A stretch of DNA of 64,000 bases from Streptomyces durocortorensis (GTDB lineage: Bacteria > Actinomycetota > Actinomycetes > Streptomycetales > Streptomycetaceae), in contig NZ_CP134500.1 in the NCBI RefSeq assembly GCF_031760065.1, positions 2,046,001 through 2,110,000 of the forward strand, read 5' to 3'. This document shows, piece after piece, positions 33,119 to 41,205 of the stretch (positions are counted from its first letter, which is position 1; each line of letters begins with the position of its first letter). A model generated the notes under the pieces. The model was not told the origin of the DNA and did no database searches. It saw only the letters and a program-made list of their open reading frames with translations. The translations under genes and the position numbers were made by a program.

Positions 33119-34233
33119 AGGTTCTCCCCCAGGGAGTTCACGGCGGCGACGATCCGCTCCAGGTCGCCCTCGGTGAGGGAGGGGTGGACGGGCAGCGAGA
33201 CGACCTCGGCGGCGGCCTTCTCGGTTTCCGGCAGGTCCCAGGTGCGGCCCGCCTTCTGGTCCGGCTCCCAGTAGGGCTTCAGGCGGTGGATCGGCGTCGG
33301 GTAGTAGACCGCGTTGCCGACGCCAGCCTCGGTGAGCCTGGCCATCGCGGCGTCCCGGTCGCCCCGGATCCGCACGGTGTACTGGTGGTAGATGTGGCGC
33401 GCGCCCTCGGCCACCGGCGGGGTGGTGACGCTCGGGGCGGTGATGTTGGCGTCGAGGTAGGCAGCGTTGGCTCGGCGCTGCTCGGTCCAGCCCTCCAGCT
33501 TGCCGAGCTGTACGCGGCCGACGGCGGCGGACACGTCGGTCATCCGCATGTTGGCGCCGACGATCTCGTTGGCGTACCGCTGCTCCATGCCCTGGTTGCG
33601 CAGCAGGCGCAGGGTGCGGGCCAGTTCGGCGTCGGCCGTTGTGACCATGCCGCCTTCGAGGGAGTGCATGTTCTTGGTCGGGTAGAAGCTGAAGGTGCCG
33701 CCCGCGCCGAACGCGCCGACGGGGGTGCCGTTCAGGGCCGCCGCGTGCGCCTGGCAGGCGTCCTCGACCACGGCGAGCTTGTGCTTGTCGGCGATCGGCA
33801 TGAGCTTGTCCATCGCCGCCGGGTGGCCGTAGAGGTGCACCGGCATGATCGCGGCGGTGCGCGGCGTGATCGCGGCCTCGACCGCCGCCGGGTCGAGGCC
33901 GAAGCTGCCCGGCTCGATGTCGGCGAACACCACGTCGGCACCGACCAGGCGGACCGCGTTCGCGGAGGCCGCGAAGGAGAAGGACGGGACGATCACCTCG
34001 TCGCCGGGGCCGATGCCCAGGGCGAGCAGCAGCAGGTGCAGGGCCGAGGTGCCCGAGTTGACCGCGACGCAGTGCCGGTCGTCGACCAGCCGCGAGAACC
34101 CTTCCTCGAAGGCCGCCACCTCCGGGCCCTGCACGACGCGACCGCTGCGCAGCACCCGTACGGCTGCCTCGATCTCGTCTTCTCCGATGACCGGACGGGC
34201 AGCAGGAATCGGCTGCTCGTTGATGCTCGTCAT
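33115..34233 (-). CDS. wbpE: DegT/DnrJ/EryC1/StrS aminotransferase (WbpE-like)
   Basis: 372 residues from ATG 34233, with a near-perfect AAGGAGG six bases upstream. PLP-dependent sugar aminotransferase: VNSGTSALHLLLLALGIGPG, VVEDACQAHAA and the PLP lysine in FSFYPTKNMHSLEGG near residue 190. WbpE aminates the 3-keto-hexuronate with glutamate as donor. It is the first gene of a five-gene operon (aminotransferase, dehydrogenase, GT4, GT2, WbpA-like), and its strong ribosome site fits that position. A possible promoter lies about 200 bp upstream. Confidence 0.85.
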   Translation of the reverse strand: MTSINEQPIPAARPVIGEDEIEAAVRVLRSGRVVQGPEVAAFEEGFSRLVDDRHCVAVNSGTSALHLLLLALGIGPGDEVIVPSFSFAASANAVRLVGADVVFADIEPGSFGLDPAAVEAAITPRTAAIMPVHLYGHPAAMDKLMPIADKHKLAVVEDACQAHAAALNGTPVGAFGAGGTFSFYPTKNMHSLEGGMVTTADAELARTLRLLRNQGMEQRYANEIVGANMRMTDVSAAVGRVQLGKLEGWTEQRRANAAYLDANITAPSVTTPPVAEGARHIYHQYTVRIRGDRDAAMARLTEAGVGNAVYYPTPIHRLKPYWEPDQKAGRTWDLPETEKAAAEVVSLPVHPSLTEGDLERIVAAVNSLGENL

Positions 34234-34433
34234 GGACGTCCTCCTTGAACACCGCAAGAGCTCGTTACCAGGCAGAGCTCTGAGGTGCGGGACGTCTTAC
34301 GAGGTCGCGCGTAACCCCACCGGCGCGATGCCGACGCCCTGCCGAGGAATCTGGTCCGGCCGCCAACACCGCCGGGACCTGTCACCGCCTGTAGTTTTCA
34401 TGAAGAACGCTCACAGGCATGGCAACCGTCGTC

Positions 34434-34442
34434 ACATTATCA
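34434..34442 (-). promoter_or_regulatory. Candidate extended -10 promoter element
   Basis: On the minus strand TGATAATGT (extended -10 form, TGnTANNNT) lies in an AT-rich patch 200 bp upstream of the aminotransferase start. No good -35 hexamer is seen. Of the 334-bp gap (34234-34567) the rest is long 5' leader plus the rne terminator; no gene seen. Confidence 0.35.
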
Positions 34443-34502
34443 GGGATTTCTGGCCCAATTTCGGGCTCGTTAACCGGCGCTTGCATCAGTTCCGAAACAA
34501 AG

Positions 34503-34541
34503 CAGGTGCCCCGCCCCGATGCGCTCGGGGCGGGGCACCTG
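34503..34541 (-). terminator. rne terminator hairpin
   Basis: Perfect 17-bp arms (34503-34519 and 34525-34541) with a 5-nt loop, 27 bp past the rne stop. Confidence 0.85.
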
Positions 34542-34567
34542 AAGGTGAACAACCGGTTACGAATTCA

Positions 34568-37500
34568 TCAGCCGGCCGACGGCGCGCCCTCTGCGGAGGG
34601 CGCAGAAGCGGTCACGGAGGGCGACGACTGCTCGGCGGCGACGGTCTTCTTCGTCGCCTTCTTCGCGGCCGTCTTCGCCGTGGTCTTCTTCGCGGCCGTC
34701 TTCTTGGCGGCGGTCTTCTTGGCCGCCGTCTTCTTCGCCGGTGCCTTCTTGGCGGCGGCCTTGCGGGCCGTCTTCTTCGCCGGGGCCGGTTCCGTGGATT
34801 CCGGGGCCTCCGCGGACTCCGGGGCCTTCGCCTCGGGCTCCTCAGGAGACTCTGGAGCCTTGGAAGCGTCGGGCGCCTCGGGAGTCGACACGACCACGAC
34901 CACCGCTGCCTCGTCCGACCCCGTGGGCGAGCCCGCCGGAGCGGTGACCTTGCGGGTCACCCGGCGCCGGGCACGCGGCGGGGCGGCCACGGGAGCCTCG
35001 GCCTCGGGGGCCTTCTCCGCCGGAGCCTGGGGGGCCGGAGCCTCGGGGGCCTCGGGGGCCTCGACGACCGGGTCCTCCACCGCGACCGGGTCCGTGGCGG
35101 GCTCGGCGGGCCGGACCGGCTCGGCGGCCTCGGCCTGCTTCGGCGAGCCCGCCGGGGCGGACGCCTTGCGGGTGGCCCGGCGGCGCGTACGGCCCTGGGG
35201 CGCGGCCTCGGCCGGAGCCTCGGGGGCCGGTGCGGGCTCGGCCGCCTCGGCGACCGGGGCTTCCGCTACGGGGGTTTCGACCACCGGGGACTCCGCGACC
35301 GGCCCGGGTGCGGCCTCGGCCACGGGAGCCTCGGCGGGCGCCTCCGTCTTCGGCGTGCCGGCCGGGGCCGACGCCTTGCGGGAGGACCGACGGCGGCCAC
35401 GGCCGCGCGAGGCGGCCGCCTCGGCCTCGGCCGGGCTGCTGTAGAACTCCTCGTCCGCGGTGACCTCGGGCTCCACCGCCACCGGGGCGGCGACCTCGGC
35501 GGCCAGCTCGGCCTCGGTCTCCGTCTCGGTGTCGATGACCGCCTGGTCGTCGTGGCCGTGCTCGTGGTCCTGGCCGGAGCCGCCGCGGCCGCGCTTGCGG
35601 GACTTCTTGCCGCCGCCACCGCCGCCCACGGACGTCGGCTGCTCCATGTGGACGATGACACCGCGCCCGTTGCAGTGGACGCAGGTCTCGGAGAATGACT
35701 CCAACAGGCCCTGGCCCACCCGCTTGCGGGTCATCTGGACCAGGCCCAGCGAGGTGACCTCGGCGACCTGGTGCTTGGTGCGGTCGCGGCCCAGGCACTC
35801 CAGCAGGCGCCGCAGCACCAGGTCCCGGTTGGACTCCAGGACCATGTCGATGAAGTCGACGACGACGATGCCGCCGAGGTCGCGCAGCCTCAGCTGGCGC
35901 ACGATCTCCTCGGCCGCCTCCAGGTTGTTCCTGGTGACGGTCTCCTCCAGGTTGCCGCCCTGGCCGGTGAACTTGCCGGTGTTGACGTCGACGACGACCA
36001 TCGCCTCGGTCTTGTCGATCACCAGCGAACCGCCGCTGGGCAGGTAGACCTTGCGGTCCAGCGCCTTCATCAGCTGCTCGTCGATGCGGTACGTCGCGAA
36101 GACGTCCACCTCGGAGGTCCAGCGCGAGAGCCGCTCGGTGAGGTCGGGCGCCACGTGCGAGACGTAACCGTGGATGGTCTCCCAGGCGTCGTCACCGCTG
36201 ACGATGACCTTGGAGAAGTCCTCGTTGAAGATGTCGCGGACGACCCGGACGGTCATGTCCGGCTCGCCGTAGAGCAGCGTCGGCGCGTTGGAGCCGCTGG
36301 TGCCCTTCGCCTTCTTCTGGATGTCCTCCCACTGCTGCTGGAGCCGCTCGACGTCACGGCGCAGCTCGTCCTCGCTCGCGCCCTCGGCGGCGGTGCGCAC
36401 GATGACGCCCGCGTCCTCGGGGACGATCTTCTTGAGGATGGTCTTGAGGCGGGAGCGCTCGGTGTCGGGCAGCTTGCGGCTGATCCCGGTCATCGAGCCC
36501 TCGGGCACGTAGACGAGGTAGCGGCCGGGCAGCGAGACCTGGCTCGTCAGACGCGCGCCCTTGTGGCCGATCGGGTCCTTGGTGACCTGCACCAGGACCG
36601 ACTGGCCGGACTTGAGGGCGGTCTCGATGCGGCGCGGCCCGTGGGCCATGCCGAGCGCCTCGAAGTTGACCTCACCGGCGTACAGGACGGCGTTGCGGCC
36701 CTTGCCGATGTCGACGAAGGCGGCCTCCATGGACGGCAGTACGTTCTGGACCTTGCCCAGGTAGACGTTGCCGACGTAGCTGGTGGCCTGCTCCTTGTTG
36801 ACGTAATGCTCGACGAGCACGTTGTCCTCAAGGACGCCGATCTGGGTGCGCTCGCCGTTCTGGCGGACGACCATCACGCGCTCGACGGCCTCGCGGCGTG
36901 CCAGGAACTCCGCCTCGGTGATGATCGGGACCCGGCGGCGGCCCTGCTCGCGGCCCTCGCGGCGGCGCTGCTTCTTGGCCTCCATACGGGTCGAGCCCTT
37001 GATGGACTGGACCTCGTCGAAGCCGGTGCCCGGCTCGCGCTCCTCCTTCTTGCGGGGCTCACGGACCTTGACGACCGTACGCTCCGGGTCGTCGGCGGTG
37101 CCGTGGTCGGCCTCGCCGGCGTCACCGCTACGGCGACGGCGACGGCGACGGCGACGGCTGCTGCTCGACCCGGAGGCCGAGGAGTCCTCGTCCTCGTCGA
37201 TCTCGTCGGCGTCCTGCACCGGGGCGGGCTCGTCCTCGGCGGGGGCCTCGCCGGAACGGGACGCGGTCCGCGCCTCGTCCCCGTTCTGCTCGGCCTCGTC
37301 CGTGTCACCGGCCTCGCCGCGACGACGGCGTCGGCCACCGCGACGACGGCGGCGCGAGGGACGGTCGCCGTACTCGTCGGTGTCCTCGCCCTCCTGCTCG
37401 GCATCCGCCTCGGCCTCGGCGGCCTGCCGCTCGGCGGGCTCCTCCACCGGGGCCGCCGGGGCGGCGGGCTCGGCGGCCTGCTCGGCCTCGACGGCCTCGC

Positions 37501-38809
37501 CACGGCGACGGCGACGGCGACGCGAGCCGCCCTGCGGCGCGGCCTCGGCGGGTGCGGCCTCAGCGGGCGCGGTGCTCTGCTCGGCCTCGGCGGTCTGCTG
37601 CTCCTCGGCCTCGTCGACCTCGTCGTACGGCGAGGTCGAACCGGCCGCCGCAGCGGCGGCCGCCGTCTCGGGGGTCTGGAACATGGGCTCGGCGAAGACC
37701 GGGGCCTGGAAGACGGCGACCGCGGGGCGGGTCGCACGGCGGCCCTTACGGGTGGGCTCCTCGGTCTTGGCGGTGAACTCGGGGCGGCCCGCGGCGGAGG
37801 TGGCGCGGCGGCGCTGGCGTCCGCGCGGAGCCGCCTCCTCGACCTCGTCGGCCTCGGCGGCGAGCTCCTCGGCCACGGCGGCGGGCAGGCTCTCGCCGGT
37901 CTCGGCGGCCTCCTCCGCCGGGGCCGCGGTCTCGGCCTCGTCGCCGGCCTGCGGGGCTCCGGCGGGCGCGGTGGCCTTACGGGACGCGCGACGGCGGGTG
38001 CGCGGGGAGGGGGTCTCCTCGGCCTCGGCAGCGGGGGCGGCGACGGGCGCCGACTCGGCAGCCGTTTCGGCGGCAGGCGTGACGGGCGCGGCGGCCTGCG
38101 GCGTACCGGCGGGGGCCGAGGCACGGCGGCGGGTGCGGCCACGAGGGGCCTCGGCGACGGGCTCGGCGGCCTCGGCGGGCTCGACCACGACGGCGGCCTC
38201 GGCGGGCTGCGGGGACCCCGCGGGGGCGGTGGCCTTGCGGGACGCGCGACGGCGGCGGGGCGCCGGGGACTCCTCGACGGTCTCCACCGCGGCCACGGTC
38301 TCGTCCTCGGGGTCGGCCTCCGGGGCCGGCTCGGCCGGGGTCTCGACGACCGGGGCGGCGGCCTCGGCGGGCTGCGGCGCACCGGCGGGCGCTGTCGCCT
38401 TGCGGACCGCACGGCGGCGGGTGCGCGGCGCGGGCGCGGCGGACTCCTCCTCCACGACGGGCTCCGCGACGGACTCGGCGGCGGCCGGGGCCGCGGTCTC
38501 GACGGCCTCGGTGCTCTCCACCGGCGCCGGGGCGCCGGCGGGGGCGGTGGCCTTGCGCACGGCGCGGCGGCGCGTACGGGCGGGAGGGGCGGTCTCGGTG
38601 ACCGTTTCCTCGGGTGTGTCGTCCGGGGCCGGGGCGGCGGACTCGGCGGCCGGTATGGCCGACGTGACGTCCTCGACGGGCGTCACGGCAGCGCCCGGCG
38701 GGCCCGCCGGGCGGGAGGCGGCGCGGCGCCTGCGGCGCGGCGGCAGCTTGTCCCCGGGGGTGTTCTCGTCGTTGTTCCCGGTCGTGCCGGGTTCGTTCGG
38801 CTGAGGCAT
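34568..38809 (-). CDS. rne: Ribonuclease E/G family endoribonuclease with repeat-rich arms
   Basis: 1,413 residues. The catalytic core runs from about residue 630 to 1055: S1 domain from MVVRQNGERTQIGVLEDN (about 646), the metal-binding VVVDVNTGKFTGQ near 940 and VVVDFIDM near 975, and the Zn-link CVHCNGRG near 1043. It processes mRNA, tRNA and rRNA precursors. Both flanks are long, Ala/Glu/Pro-rich and disordered, with about ten copies of an R-rich motif such as TRRRAVRKATAPAGAP in the N-terminal arm and three in the C-terminal arm. The last 70 residues are a Lys/Ala tail like histone H1. The S. coelicolor homologue (SCO2599) has catalytic centre with flanking arms; arm repeats here probably bind RNA or degradosome partners. 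Confidence 0.95.
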   Translation of the reverse strand: MPQPNEPGTTGNNDENTPGDKLPPRRRRRAASRPAGPPGAAVTPVEDVTSAIPAAESAAPAPDDTPEETVTETAPPARTRRRAVRKATAPAGAPAPVESTEAVETAAPAAAESVAEPVVEEESAAPAPRTRRRAVRKATAPAGAPQPAEAAAPVVETPAEPAPEADPEDETVAAVETVEESPAPRRRRASRKATAPAGSPQPAEAAVVVEPAEAAEPVAEAPRGRTRRRASAPAGTPQAAAPVTPAAETAAESAPVAAPAAEAEETPSPRTRRRASRKATAPAGAPQAGDEAETAAPAEEAAETGESLPAAVAEELAAEADEVEEAAPRGRQRRRATSAAGRPEFTAKTEEPTRKGRRATRPAVAVFQAPVFAEPMFQTPETAAAAAAAGSTSPYDEVDEAEEQQTAEAEQSTAPAEAAPAEAAPQGGSRRRRRRRGEAVEAEQAAEPAAPAAPVEEPAERQAAEAEADAEQEGEDTDEYGDRPSRRRRRGGRRRRRGEAGDTDEAEQNGDEARTASRSGEAPAEDEPAPVQDADEIDEDEDSSASGSSSSRRRRRRRRRSGDAGEADHGTADDPERTVVKVREPRKKEEREPGTGFDEVQSIKGSTRMEAKKQRRREGREQGRRRVPIITEAEFLARREAVERVMVVRQNGERTQIGVLEDNVLVEHYVNKEQATSYVGNVYLGKVQNVLPSMEAAFVDIGKGRNAVLYAGEVNFEALGMAHGPRRIETALKSGQSVLVQVTKDPIGHKGARLTSQVSLPGRYLVYVPEGSMTGISRKLPDTERSRLKTILKKIVPEDAGVIVRTAAEGASEDELRRDVERLQQQWEDIQKKAKGTSGSNAPTLLYGEPDMTVRVVRDIFNEDFSKVIVSGDDAWETIHGYVSHVAPDLTERLSRWTSEVDVFATYRIDEQLMKALDRKVYLPSGGSLVIDKTEAMVVVDVNTGKFTGQGGNLEETVTRNNLEAAEEIVRQLRLRDLGGIVVVDFIDMVLESNRDLVLRRLLECLGRDRTKHQVAEVTSLGLVQMTRKRVGQGLLESFSETCVHCNGRGVIVHMEQPTSVGGGGGGKKSRKRGRGGSGQDHEHGHDDQAVIDTETETEAELAAEVAAPVAVEPEVTADEEFYSSPAEAEAAASRGRGRRRSSRKASAPAGTPKTEAPAEAPVAEAAPGPVAESPVVETPVAEAPVAEAAEPAPAPEAPAEAAPQGRTRRRATRKASAPAGSPKQAEAAEPVRPAEPATDPVAVEDPVVEAPEAPEAPAPQAPAEKAPEAEAPVAAPPRARRRVTRKVTAPAGSPTGSDEAAVVVVVSTPEAPDASKAPESPEEPEAKAPESAEAPESTEPAPAKKTARKAAAKKAPAKKTAAKKTAAKKTAAKKTTAKTAAKKATKKTVAAEQSSPSVTASAPSAEGAPSAG

Positions 38810-39037
38810 GCGGGCGGTTCTCCCGTCGTGCTCCCGGGCGCCGCGTCTGATTCCGGTCCGGCTCGGTCCGCAGTGGTGCGATACCGCCGTCCGGGGCGCG
38901 GGCGCCGCACGGGAGCTGATGTCTGGCTCGCCGGTTCCGTATGCGGTGTGCGTACGGCCTGGCGAAAGTCTTGTGGGTCAGTGCGCGGCCCGACCCAGGT
39001 GGCTCCCGAGTCGGAGGGCTGCGCTACAACGACCGCC

Positions 39038-39820
39038 TTACGCGGAACCTGCACCTTCCGGCGCCGTCGCGACGGCTGCCCCGGCGACCGCGGGATGTGC
39101 GGTCGGGGCGGCCTCGCGGTCGGGCGCGAGCGGGTCGGTCACCGTGCCGGACTCCTCGTCGAAGAGCCCCTGCGCCAGCCTCGTCACCGCAGCGGGGACG
39201 GGCGGCGCCAGGTCGGCCACAGCTCGGAGACCGGACAGGACGTCGTCGGGTCGCACAGCAGGTGTCACGTGCCGCACAACCAGGCGCAGTATCGCACAGG
39301 GCCGCTCGCCCGGCCTATCGGCCGGGGCGTCGACGACCCGCAGATCGGCGACGGCTGCGCGGGCGTCGAAGGTCCGGATGCCGTTCTTCGCCTTGCGCTG
39401 GACCTCGACGGTCTCGGCGTCGTTGAACGCGGCCACGGCCGTGCGGACGTCCTCGGGGTCGACGCCGTCCAGGCGCATCTCCCAGACGGACGCGGTGAGC
39501 CGTTCGGCCAGGCCCGAGGTGCGGGCCTCCACCGCGTCGACGATGTCGAGGCCGTCCGGCAGCGACTCGTCGAGCAGGGCCCGCAGGACGTCGGGGTCAC
39601 GCGCCTCGGTGAGGGCGATCTCCAGGAACTCGGCCTCGCTGCCCGTGCCGGTGGGTGCGGCATTGGCGTAGCTGACCTTGGGGTGCGGGGTGAAGCCCGC
39701 CGAATACGCCATCGGTACCTCGGAGCGGCGCAGTGCCCGCTCGAAGGCCCGCTGGAAGTCGCGGTGGCTGGTGAACCGGAGGCGGCCGCGCTTGGTGTAG
39801 CGCAGGCGGATGCGCTGCAC
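39038..39820 (-). CDS. TIGR03936 (DUF2344) radical-SAM-associated protein
   Basis: 260 residues from GTG 39820 (MQRIRLRYTKRGRLRFTSHR). It matches the TIGR03936/DUF2344 family, whose genes accompany TIGR03960 radical-SAM enzymes; here that partner lies at 41206-43134. The family resembles the C-terminal part of some radical-SAM proteins, perhaps acting as a substrate-recognition subunit. Conserved segments include FERALRRSEVPMAYSAGFTP and HPKVSYANAAPTGTGSEAEF. GTG 39820 has no ribosome site. A CTG 42 bases upstream (39862), in frame and preceded by GAGGAG, would add LGKRQPEGPPPAPA and may be the true start. The last 40 residues are a variable Ala/Pro tail. Confidence 0.88.
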   Translation of the reverse strand: MQRIRLRYTKRGRLRFTSHRDFQRAFERALRRSEVPMAYSAGFTPHPKVSYANAAPTGTGSEAEFLEIALTEARDPDVLRALLDESLPDGLDIVDAVEARTSGLAERLTASVWEMRLDGVDPEDVRTAVAAFNDAETVEVQRKAKNGIRTFDARAAVADLRVVDAPADRPGERPCAILRLVVRHVTPAVRPDDVLSGLRAVADLAPPVPAAVTRLAQGLFDEESGTVTDPLAPDREAAPTAHPAVAGAAVATAPEGAGSA

Positions 39821-39943
39821 TGCCGGTGCGGGCGGCGGGCCTTCGGGCTGTCGCTTGCCCAGTGGTTCTTCTCCTCGGTGCGGGGCGGGCGCGGTGACAC
39901 GCCGCCCACGAAATACGGGTGGCCCCCGGGGTGCCGCTCCGGC

Positions 39944-41137
39944 TCACACCCGCTTGACGAGTTTCTCGCCGAGCGGGGCGCTCTCGGATGCCTGCGCCGC
40001 GCTGGGGACAGTCGTTGTACTACCCAGAGTACGCGCAGGGGCCTCCACCGGTTCCCCGGACCGCGCGCCGCTCGCGGCACCGGCCAGTGTGCGCCAGGCG
40101 TCCCGGCGGGCCTGGCGCACGGTTTCCCGGGCCGTGGCGAGGGCCGAGCGGGCGGCGCGGCCCGCCTCGACGGCGGCGCGGCGCGCCGGGGCCCACAAGG
40201 CGTCGCGCACGAAGTGGCCGACCGGGGTGCACACGGTGCGGTACGCCCAGGAGGCCGGGGCGCCGATCAGGTGCCGGGCGAGCCAGGCGAGGCCCCGGCC
40301 GACCGCGCGGGAGAGGTATCCGGCGATGCGCCAGGCGACCTCGGCGGCGTCCGCGATCTCCCGGCCGACGGGGGTGAGGACGCGGCGGTAGGTCCAGCGG
40401 GCCGGGGCCACGATCAACGTCATGACCAGCCATACGGCGACGGCTCCCAGGCCCCGGCCGACCGCCGCGATCCCCTGCCACAGGAGCCCGGCGGTCCAGG
40501 CGACGCCCCGCCCGAGGGCTGCGAGGAGCCAGGCCGCGCCGTGGCCGATCGGGGTCAGGACGTTGCCGTACAGCCAGACCAGCGCGACGACCACGCCGTA
40601 CCGGACCACCGGGACGAGTACGTACCGCCACAGGACGGCCGAGGGCAGGACAAGGAGCACGGCGAGCAGCCAGACGGCGCCCCGGCCCGCCTTCGTGAGC
40701 AGCCAGCCGGTGCCCTGGCCGGCCTTCGTGAGCAGCCAGACCACGCCGGTCCCGAAGCCGCGTGCCACCGGGGCCAGCAGGGCGGTGCCGATCCAGCGCA
40801 GGCCGTGCCCGAGCGGGGTGAGGACCGAGGTGTACAGCCACCTCAGCGGCTTGAGCACCAAGGTCCCGATCAGCCACCCCACAGCCCAGCCGATGGAGCC
40901 GAACAGCCACTCCAGGCCCCGCCCCAGGGCACCGGCCGAGGCTTCGAGCGCCCGCCGGACCGGGGGCAGCACGGTCCGGTCGAGGGCGTGCCAGCCGGCG
41001 GCCAGCAGGTCCCAGGCCATGCGGACGGGCAGGACCACGACCAGCACCACGATGCGCACCGGAATCCTGATCAGCCGGGTCAGGGCGGTCTCGGGCGCGT
41101 ACCGGTCGAGTGCCTGGTCGTGGCTGCTGTCGTCCAT
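39944..41137 (-). CDS. Repetitive hydrophobic membrane protein
   Basis: 397 residues from ATG 41137 (little ribosome site). Residues 25-330 hold many hydrophobic, Trp-rich segments with a recurring unit, WLYTSVLTPLGHGLRW, WLYGNVLTPIGHGAAW, WTYRRVLTPVGREIAD and WAYRTVCTPVGHFVRD, i.e. (W)xxxxVLTPxGxxxxx, and blocks such as WLLTKAGQGTG/WLLTKAGRGAV. The C-terminal 60 residues are Arg/Ala-rich then Ser/Thr-rich. No catalytic motif. The position between the two radical-SAM-linked genes suggests the three are co-transcribed, but a functional link is unproven. Because segments are amphipathic, the number of true membrane helices is uncertain. Confidence 0.75.
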   Translation of the reverse strand: MDDSSHDQALDRYAPETALTRLIRIPVRIVVLVVVLPVRMAWDLLAAGWHALDRTVLPPVRRALEASAGALGRGLEWLFGSIGWAVGWLIGTLVLKPLRWLYTSVLTPLGHGLRWIGTALLAPVARGFGTGVVWLLTKAGQGTGWLLTKAGRGAVWLLAVLLVLPSAVLWRYVLVPVVRYGVVVALVWLYGNVLTPIGHGAAWLLAALGRGVAWTAGLLWQGIAAVGRGLGAVAVWLVMTLIVAPARWTYRRVLTPVGREIADAAEVAWRIAGYLSRAVGRGLAWLARHLIGAPASWAYRTVCTPVGHFVRDALWAPARRAAVEAGRAARSALATARETVRQARRDAWRTLAGAASGARSGEPVEAPARTLGSTTTVPSAAQASESAPLGEKLVKRV

Positions 41138-41205
41138 GCCGTGAATGACGCACAGGCCCGGTCGGCGGTTGCCGGACCGGGCCGGCTCCGGTGCTCGGGG
41201 ACGCG

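Noticed and set aside
37130..37160. Short tandem CGGCGA repeat in rne
   Set aside because: It encodes an Arg-rich stretch in the disordered arm; coding low complexity, not an independent repeat element.
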